Source: Bacteroidota bacterium (lineage in GTDB: Bacteria; Bacteroidota; Bacteroidia; UBA8524). From it: a stretch of 64,000 bases of DNA. Numbering within the stretch: the stretch's first letter is position 1; each line of letters begins with the position of its first letter. A program made the position numbers and the translations under genes. The notes under the pieces were generated by a model that saw only the letters and a program-made list of their open reading frames with translations, was not told the origin of the DNA and did not search any database. The stretch covers positions 62,001-126,000 of the forward strand of contig WBUH01000003.1 in assembly GCA_008933805.1 (NCBI GenBank), in the 5' to 3' direction. Below are positions 59,013 through 64,000 of the stretch, in pieces.

Positions 59013-60257
59013 ATGGACATACAATCCGTAAAACAGCGGTTTGAAATCATAGGCAACTCGCCTATGCTTAATATCGCCTTAGAAACTGCCGTAAAAGTGT
59101 CTCCCACTGATATTACCGTGCTGATAAACGGTGAAAGCGGTGTGGGTAAAGAGGCTTTTTCGAAAATTATACACCACCTTAGCAACCGTAAACACGGGCC
59201 TTTTATTGCCGTAAACTGCGGTGCAATACCCGAAGGAACCATCGATAGTGAACTTTTCGGTCACGAAAAAGGAGCCTTTACAGGCGCGCACGATACCCGC
59301 AAGGGCTACTTTGAAACCGTAAACGGCGGCACTATATTTTTGGACGAGGTAGGAGAACTGCCTCTTGAAACCCAAGCCCGCTTGCTGCGCGTTTTAGAAA
59401 GCGGTGAGTTTATTAAAGTAGGCTCATCCAAAGTACAAAAAACCGACGTCCGTGTGGTGGCTGCAACCAACCGCGATTTGCAAGAAGGTACCCAACGCGG
59501 ACGTTTCCGTGAAGATTTGTACTATCGTCTTTCTACGGTACCTATTAAGGTGCCCCCTTTGCGCGACCGCAAAGAAGATATTTACCTGTTGTTTTTAAAG
59601 TTTGCCGATGTATTTGCCGATAAATACCGCACCGAGCCCTTAAGGCTTGACGCAGAAGGTCGCCAAATGCTGATGAGTTACCGCTGGCCGGGCAATATCC
59701 GCCAAATGCGTAACCTTATAGAACAGCTTAGTGTGTTAGAAGCTGGTAATGTTATTGACGGAAACACGCTGATGCGCTACTTACCCCGCGAAAGCACAGT
59801 CCCTATGCTCTCGGGAAGTGAAAGCGGTAACAATAACTTTAGCGAACGCGATATTTTTTATAAAGTGCTGTTTGATTTGCGCAAGGACGTGATGGATTTG
59901 AAAAAAGTAGTGCTGGGTTTGGTTGAAAACGTGGGCAACGGCAATGATTTTGTGGCTACCAACAGCGAACTGATTAAAAACGTACTGGAGGTTGACGATA
60001 TTAATGTACACCATCACAGCAGCCCTTCACAGCCTGTACTGATAAGCAACCCCGCCCCTGCATTGCACAACGAGGTGTTTATTGAAGCTACCGATGCAAG
60101 CCGCGATGATGAAAGCCTTTCATTGGAGCAGAAAGAGAAGGAAATGATTAGCAAAGCCCTTACAAAATATAAAGGTCGCCGTAAAAAAGCCGCCAACGAA
60201 TTAGGCATTTCGGAACGAACATTGTACAGAAAGATAAAGCAATATGATATTGAGTAA
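59013..60257 (+). CDS. Sigma-54-interacting transcriptional activator (NtrC type, no receiver domain)
   Basis: A 414-residue AAA+ activator. Walker A is GESGVGKE (40-47), GAFTGA is complete (87-92), Walker B is GGTIFLDEVGEL (Asp111, Glu112), and the arginine finger R-E-D-L-Y-Y-R-L-S is present. A 100-residue linker follows, then a Fis-type helix-turn-helix at the C-terminus (KKAANELGISERTLYRKI). It starts directly with the ATPase domain, so no phosphorylation input is visible. It contacts sigma-54 RNA polymerase. The next gene, lptE, overlaps it by 14 bp. Confidence 0.94.
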   Translation: MDIQSVKQRFEIIGNSPMLNIALETAVKVSPTDITVLINGESGVGKEAFSKIIHHLSNRKHGPFIAVNCGAIPEGTIDSELFGHEKGAFTGAHDTRKGYFETVNGGTIFLDEVGELPLETQARLLRVLESGEFIKVGSSKVQKTDVRVVAATNRDLQEGTQRGRFREDLYYRLSTVPIKVPPLRDRKEDIYLLFLKFADVFADKYRTEPLRLDAEGRQMLMSYRWPGNIRQMRNLIEQLSVLEAGNVIDGNTLMRYLPRESTVPMLSGSESGNNNFSERDIFYKVLFDLRKDVMDLKKVVLGLVENVGNGNDFVATNSELIKNVLEVDDINVHHHSSPSQPVLISNPAPALHNEVFIEATDASRDDESLSLEQKEKEMISKALTKYKGRRKKAANELGISERTLYRKIKQYDIE

Positions 60258-60771
60258 ATACCGCCGTTTGCGCATACCTGCTTTGTTTTTTGTGCTTCTT
60301 TTCACGCTTACTGCATTTCAATCGTGCGGAGTGTACACCTTTAGCGGTGCTAACATAGGCACCGCCAAAACCATCAGCATTGATTTTATACAAAACAAAG
60401 CGTCGCTGGTTTCGCCTTCACTTAGCCAAGTGTTTACAGAAAAACTGAAAGACAAGTTTTTACGTGAAACTACATTGAAACTGGTAGATGCCGGCGGCGA
60501 TATGCACCTTAGCGGTACTATTATAGATTATGCCATTGCTCCTGTGGCCTTGCAGGGTACTACCCAAGCAGCACAAAACAGGCTGACGGTGAAATCAAAC
60601 ATAAAATTTACCAACAAAACCGAGGAAAAATTTAATTTTGAGCAGGTGTTTCAAAACTTCACCGATTTTGATGCATCCATCAACTTCTCGTCCCGCGAAC
60701 GTACTTTGAACGAAACGGTAATTGATATGATGGTGCAAGATGTATTTAACAAAGCTGTAATAAATTGGTAA
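60244..60771 (+). CDS. lptE: LPS-assembly lipoprotein LptE
   Basis: A 175-residue lipoprotein (hydrophobic residues 12-24, lipobox QSC with Cys28, then GVYTFSGANIG). It matches the Bacteroidota LptE family: G-V-Y-T-F-S-G, K-T-I-S-I-D-F-I-Q-N, S-P-S-L-S-Q-V-F-T-E-K-L-K-D and N-R-L-T-V-K-S-N-I-K-F. It plugs the LptD barrel that inserts lipopolysaccharide into the outer leaflet. It overlaps the activator gene by 14 bp and the next gene by 7 bp, so all three genes are one message. Confidence 0.88.
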   Translation: MILSKYRRLRIPALFFVLLFTLTAFQSCGVYTFSGANIGTAKTISIDFIQNKASLVSPSLSQVFTEKLKDKFLRETTLKLVDAGGDMHLSGTIIDYAIAPVALQGTTQAAQNRLTVKSNIKFTNKTEEKFNFEQVFQNFTDFDASINFSSRERTLNETVIDMMVQDVFNKAVINW

Positions 60772-62216
60772 GCCCTCAAAAAATCTCCTCGTACCTGCGT
60801 AAGCCGTTTGAATTGGATGCAAATGCTGAAACCGAACTGCGCGGACTGATAAAAGAATATCCCTATTTCAACAACGCTTGGTTATTGTTGGCTCGTAGCC
60901 TGCACAACCAAAAAAGCGACCGCTTTGCCGAGGTATTGCCACAAGCTGCCATGCAAGCCGGCGACCGCAGCTTGTTGTATAAACTAGTGAATATTGACGA
61001 GGCCGATGCTGCTGATTTAATAAAACAAGTTGAACAAACAGCACCCCAACAACCACAAGTAGTTGAGACGGTTGCTGCAGTTGAATCATTACCCCAAACA
61101 GAACCTGTTGTGGTAGCAGAAGAGCCTATAGCGATGGCTGTTGAAGCTGAACCGGCTATTCAAGCTATTGAAATAGAACCCGAGCCACAAAACGAAGAGG
61201 CCGAAAAAATGGCATCAGCATACGATGAGTTTTTGGGTGCTGCTTCTGAAGAAAACAAGAATGCCGATTTTGAACACTTTGAAATAACACCCACTGTTGC
61301 TGCCGAACCTGTAAGCATAACAACATGGGGAGATGATACTGCCGAAGAAGAGTTTGAATTACAGGTAGCCGACCACTTGGATAATGACGGCGACGGTGTA
61401 ATTGTTCCTTCGCCATCTGTAGATACCTCAGAAGAGAGTTTTGAACTTACTATGCTGGATACCATTGCTACCCAGCATGACGAGGTGGTAGCCGAGGCTG
61501 ATTTATACAATACGGAAGAAGATTTTGTTTTAGACATTGCTGAAAAGGTAGCCGAGTTGGAAAGTGAAACCTACACAGCTGCTTTTGAGCCTGAAATAAC
61601 CGCCCAACCGGAACCTGAAGAAGAACTACAAGCTCCTGTGGAAGAAATGCAACCCATTGCATTTAAACTATCACCCCCTATCAGCGAAACTCCCGCTCCG
61701 GTTGAAATCCCTGAAGCTGAAGAAACTCAAGAGGCCAGTGTGTTGATAACACAGGGTACTTTTTTTGAGTGGCTTGAACAACTTAAAAAACACACTCCTG
61801 AAAAGCAGGCGAAAGAAACAAGCGTCCCAGTTGTAAATGATGTAATACCTGCACCAACTGTACCTGTGGAGGCACCTGTTACCACACCACCGGTAATCCT
61901 TGCCGTTGAGACGCCTGCCCCTACTCCTGCTGAACCCGTAAAAAAATCTAACGTTGATGACATCATCAGCCGTTTTATAGCCATCAACCCAACAATATCC
62001 CGCCCAAAAACTGAGTTCTTCAACCCGCTTATCAAATCAAAAGAAAGCGATACCATGAACGATGATTTGGCAACTGAAACATTGGCAAAAATATACCGCA
62101 GCCAAAACCTTGTGGAGCGCGCTATGGATGTGTATGTGCGCCTAATGGCTAAATACCCCGAAAAGGCTGCCGAATATCAAAAGGCGATTGATGAAATGAT
62201 TGACGAAGAAGGCTAA
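60765..62216 (+). CDS. Acidic-linker protein with C-terminal TPR-like segment
   Basis: A 483-residue cytoplasmic protein. The N-terminal 80 residues are helical and repeat-like (LRGLIKEYPYFNNAWLLLARSLHN). About 270 residues follow that are very acidic, Pro/Glu/Val/Ala-rich and probably disordered. The end is a TPR-like pair (DDLATETLAKIYRSQNLVERAMDVYVRLMAKYPEKAAEYQ). The likely start is TTG at 60765, overlapping lptE by 7 bp. The family is known in Bacteroidota next to lptE; the role is unknown. Confidence 0.8.
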   Translation: MVSPQKISSYLRKPFELDANAETELRGLIKEYPYFNNAWLLLARSLHNQKSDRFAEVLPQAAMQAGDRSLLYKLVNIDEADAADLIKQVEQTAPQQPQVVETVAAVESLPQTEPVVVAEEPIAMAVEAEPAIQAIEIEPEPQNEEAEKMASAYDEFLGAASEENKNADFEHFEITPTVAAEPVSITTWGDDTAEEEFELQVADHLDNDGDGVIVPSPSVDTSEESFELTMLDTIATQHDEVVAEADLYNTEEDFVLDIAEKVAELESETYTAAFEPEITAQPEPEEELQAPVEEMQPIAFKLSPPISETPAPVEIPEAEETQEASVLITQGTFFEWLEQLKKHTPEKQAKETSVPVVNDVIPAPTVPVEAPVTTPPVILAVETPAPTPAEPVKKSNVDDIISRFIAINPTISRPKTEFFNPLIKSKESDTMNDDLATETLAKIYRSQNLVERAMDVYVRLMAKYPEKAAEYQKAIDEMIDEEG

Positions 62217-62219
62217 GCC

Positions 62220-62435
62220 TTATTTGTACAACCATTTTGCCATTAGCTTTTGCAGCAAGGGTATCGCCACAAAAACCATCAACGGTACTACTATAGCAGT
62301 TATCAGCAGTGTACGCAACGGCAACGGGTTAATTTGCATAAAAACAGGACCTAAAAAGGTAAACATCAGGGTGATGATAGGGTAAATGGCAATCCATATT
62401 AATATGGCCATTTTCCATTTCTTGGGAGGCTTCAT
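62220..62435 (-). CDS. Small two-helix membrane protein
   Basis: A 71-residue protein with two hydrophobic helices (about 9-30 and 39-60) around N-P-L-P-L-R-T-L-L-I-T. It resembles the short membrane proteins found near antibiotic-biosynthesis-monooxygenase genes, with a Pro/Lys-rich start (MKPPKKWKM). Function unknown. It is 3 bp from the convergent stop of the TPR-like gene. Confidence 0.75.
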   Translation of the reverse strand: MKPPKKWKMAILIWIAIYPIITLMFTFLGPVFMQINPLPLRTLLITAIVVPLMVFVAIPLLQKLMAKWLYK

Positions 62436-62558
62436 CTATATCTCTTAAAATTTATGGGCAAATTGTCGCAATGCTTATGCCATAATAAGGCAGCGTGTTA
62501 GTTTATTCCTAATTTCACAATGTGTTAACATAAATTGCAATTATTTTGCACGCAGATT

Positions 62559-63299
62559 ATGAGCCCCAAACCCACCGAAACCAATATACATCACGGTAAA
62601 AACCCGCTAAGTAAGTATCAAGGCTACTTGGGCGAGTTTGTTTATGGCGGTATCGACGGTTGTGTCACAACCTTTGCCGTTGTGGCAGGTGCTGCCGGTG
62701 CCGGTTTGGGCAGTGATGTGATTTTGATTTTGGGTTTTGCCAACCTGTTTGCCGACGGTTTTGCAATGAGTGTGGGTAGTTACCTAAGTGCGAAGGCCGA
62801 GCAGGATAACTACGAAAAGCACAAACGCCACGAGTATTGGGAAATTGAAAACTACCGCGAAAAGGAGATTGAAGAAATACGTGAGATATACATTGCCAAA
62901 GGATTTGAAGGCGAGTTGCTTGAAAAAGCTATTGAGGTAATTACTGCCGATAAAGACCGCTGGGTGGATGTGATGATGAAAGAGGAGCTGGAAATGTTTG
63001 AAAGCAGTAAAGCCCCTATTCAATCAGGGTTAATGACCTTTATTTCGTTTGTAATAGTGGGGTTTGTCCCCATTATGGTATATGTACTGGACTATTTGTT
63101 GATGCTTGATTTAGGCCAAAAAGCTTTCATTTGGTCGGCAGGGTTAACCGCTTTCGGGTTTATCAGTGTAGGGTACTTAAAGTCCATTGTAAACCATACC
63201 AGCAAAAAGAAAGGTATCATAGAAACCCTTGTGTTGGGCACTATCGCCGCCCTTGTAGCCTACTTCCTCGGCGATTTCTTAGAAGGCTTCCTAAAGTAA
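62559..63299 (+). CDS. VIT1/CCC1 family transporter (iron or manganese)
   Basis: A 246-residue membrane protein. The hallmark first helix is [21 protein letters not shown], then [19 protein letters not shown] long hydrophilic loop rich in Glu/Lys ([17 protein letters not shown]) that may bind metal follows, and three more helices. The family exports or stores Fe2+/Mn2+. I use the ATG at 62559; the TTG at 62535 adds residues with no support. Confidence 0.92.
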   Translation: MSPKPTETNIHHGKNPLSKYQGYLGEFVYGGIDGCVTTFAVVAGAAGAGLGSDVILILGFANLFADGFAMSVGSYLSAKAEQDNYEKHKRHEYWEIENYREKEIEEIREIYIAKGFEGELLEKAIEVITADKDRWVDVMMKEELEMFESSKAPIQSGLMTFISFVIVGFVPIMVYVLDYLLMLDLGQKAFIWSAGLTAFGFISVGYLKSIVNHTSKKKGIIETLVLGTIAALVAYFLGDFLEGFLK

Positions 63300-63367
63300 G
63301 ATTTGCATTTATTGCAAATTTAAAAATACCTGTAAGCAGTAATTGCCATAACTACTCCTTATAACTG

Positions 63368-63403
63368 CCATAGGTTTGTGTTGTTAATCATCATAACCTA
63401 TGG
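63368..63403 (+). promoter_or_regulatory. Inverted repeat spanning promoter and start codon of the desaturase gene
   Basis: CCATAGGTT (63368-63376) and AACCTATGG (63395-63403) are perfect 9-bp inverted copies. The left arm overlaps TAGGTTTG (63371-63378), the -7 box. The right arm contains the ATG (63400-63402). It could be an operator blocking the promoter or a hairpin near the start codon. Confidence 0.55.
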
Positions 63404-64000
63404 AAAAATTAAAATTCAGTAAAGACGAAGGTTCTTTATTTTACAGTGCTCTTACGCAACGGATAAATACTTATTTTGAAGCCAACGGTTTATCACACAG
63501 GGGTGGTTCATTAATGGCTTTCAAAATTTGTTTATATTTTGGATTAGTAGCACTGTTTTACATTCTAACCTTAGCATCCCCTTCGCTCGCAGCATTCTAC
63601 ATATTCTATTTATTAATGGGAGTATTTGTGCTGCTCACCGCATTTAATGTATCACACGACGCTGCACACGGGGTTGCCGTAAAAAATAAAAAACTAAACG
63701 ATTTCTTATTTGAGCTTAGTTTTAACCTGCAAGGAAACAATGCTTATATCTGGAAAAAATACCACAATGAATCGCACCACCTATATACCAATATTGAAGG
63801 CAGCGACATAGATGTGCTCAATAATCCGCTTATAAGGATGACGGATACACAACCTTTAAAAGGGTATCATAAATACCAGCATTTATACGCTCCGTTCTTA
63901 TATTTATTGTATTCGCTTAATTGGTTCTTATTCCGCGAAACCCTTATGGCTATTGGTTACAGTAGTCGCACAATTACCATCAAAATTCCCCGGAAAGAAA
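63400..64000 (+). CDS. Acyl-lipid fatty acid desaturase (partial, runs off the window)
   Basis: The first 200 residues of a membrane desaturase, open to the last base and cut by the window edge. It begins MEKLKFSKDEGSLFYSAL. Two histidine boxes are visible: H-D-A-A-H at residues 86-90, between two hydrophobic regions (about 42-60 and 66-83), and H-N-E-S-H-H at 122-127. A third box would lie beyond the end. The family makes unsaturated fatty acids or acyl chains at the membrane, useful for fluidity control. The promoter overlaps an inverted repeat. Confidence 0.9.
   Translation, partial: MEKLKFSKDEGSLFYSALTQRINTYFEANGLSHRGGSLMAFKICLYFGLVALFYILTLASPSLAAFYIFYLLMGVFVLLTAFNVSHDAAHGVAVKNKKLNDFLFELSFNLQGNNAYIWKKYHNESHHLYTNIEGSDIDVLNNPLIRMTDTQPLKGYHKYQHLYAPFLYLLYSLNWFLFRETLMAIGYSSRTITIKIPRKE

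Overview
This window comes from a Bacteroidota chromosome, probably an environmental Flavobacteriia/Chitinophagia-like lineage. Four things support that. (1) Gene families typical of the phylum are present: a DUF4835 protein, a Porin_10-type porin, Omp28-like lipoproteins, NhaD, and LytTR regulators paired with LytS-type kinases. (2) At least three secreted proteins end in type A type-IX-secretion (T9SS) sorting domains with the Y-P-N-P motif. (3) Exact matches to the Bacteroidota -7 promoter box TAnnTTTG lie just upstream of many start codons. (4) Purine-rich ribosome-binding sites are largely absent. Nearly all of the sequence is chromosomal housekeeping and cell-envelope genes. There is no rRNA operon, CRISPR array, prophage or recognisable transposase gene. 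One tRNA-Ala(GGC) lies at the left edge, and an acyl-lipid desaturase is cut by the right edge.

Layout. 0.1-7.3 kb: tRNA-Ala, then a packed run bamD - rpoZ-like - coaBC - DUF4835 with one-base stop/start overlaps. A small membrane protein, a solitary NUMOD4/HNH nuclease, a PsbP/DcrB-like secreted protein and recN follow. 7.4-13.8 kb: a LytS/LytTR two-component pair, an outer-membrane protein coupled to a propeller-like lipoprotein, a DUF2147 protein, folK, and thioredoxin with a small partner. 14-17 kb: a VWA protein and its MoxR/Mg-chelatase-like AAA ATPase, separated by a four-helix-bundle (S23) gene framed by inverted repeats. 17.2-20.7 kb: two tandem membrane paralogues, aspartate kinase and fructose-1,6-bisphosphatase. 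20.7-24.7 kb: a repeat-rich stretch with an AT-rich orphan, a DUF1275 protein, an iscX/ferredoxin pair, aat and a GyrI-like protein. 24.7-31.7 kb: pirin behind a palindromic operator, dgt, secreted proteins, two tandem lipoproteins and lpxK. 31.7-42.9 kb: T9SS cargo, a porin, an FAD monooxygenase, an HsdR-N nuclease-like protein, holA, a large BNR/T9SS protein, a PMT-type glycosyltransferase and an Omp28-like lipoprotein. 43-53.6 kb: hisS, hutH, an outer-membrane protein, an M1 peptidase with T9SS tail, a sterol-desaturase-family protein, peroxiredoxin, a Crp/Fnr regulator, nhaD and a family 2 glycosyltransferase. 53.8-64 kb: envelope lipoproteins, comF, a sigma-54-type activator with lptE and a TPR-like protein, a VIT1/CCC1 transporter and the partial desaturase.

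The most unusual content is between genes. Four intergenic loci (23.3, 35.1, 40.0 and 57.9 kb) carry one palindromic element family. Its central module has the form AATTAC-N11-GGACTTAAGTCC-N11'-GTAATT. The N11 tract differs at every locus but stays complementary to its partner, and satellite hairpins of similar design sit on both sides. Other repeats include tandem 21-bp units between hisS and hutH, a 100-bp nested palindrome after the AAA ATPase, and dispersed REP-like pieces near 21-22 kb and 53.7 kb. Several genes (dgt, bamD, recN, the 9.26-kb outer-membrane gene, trx, hisS) have a -7 box only 4-10 nt from the start codon, which implies leaderless or nearly leaderless mRNAs. All functions are inferred from reading sequences and recalling families; no database search was run.
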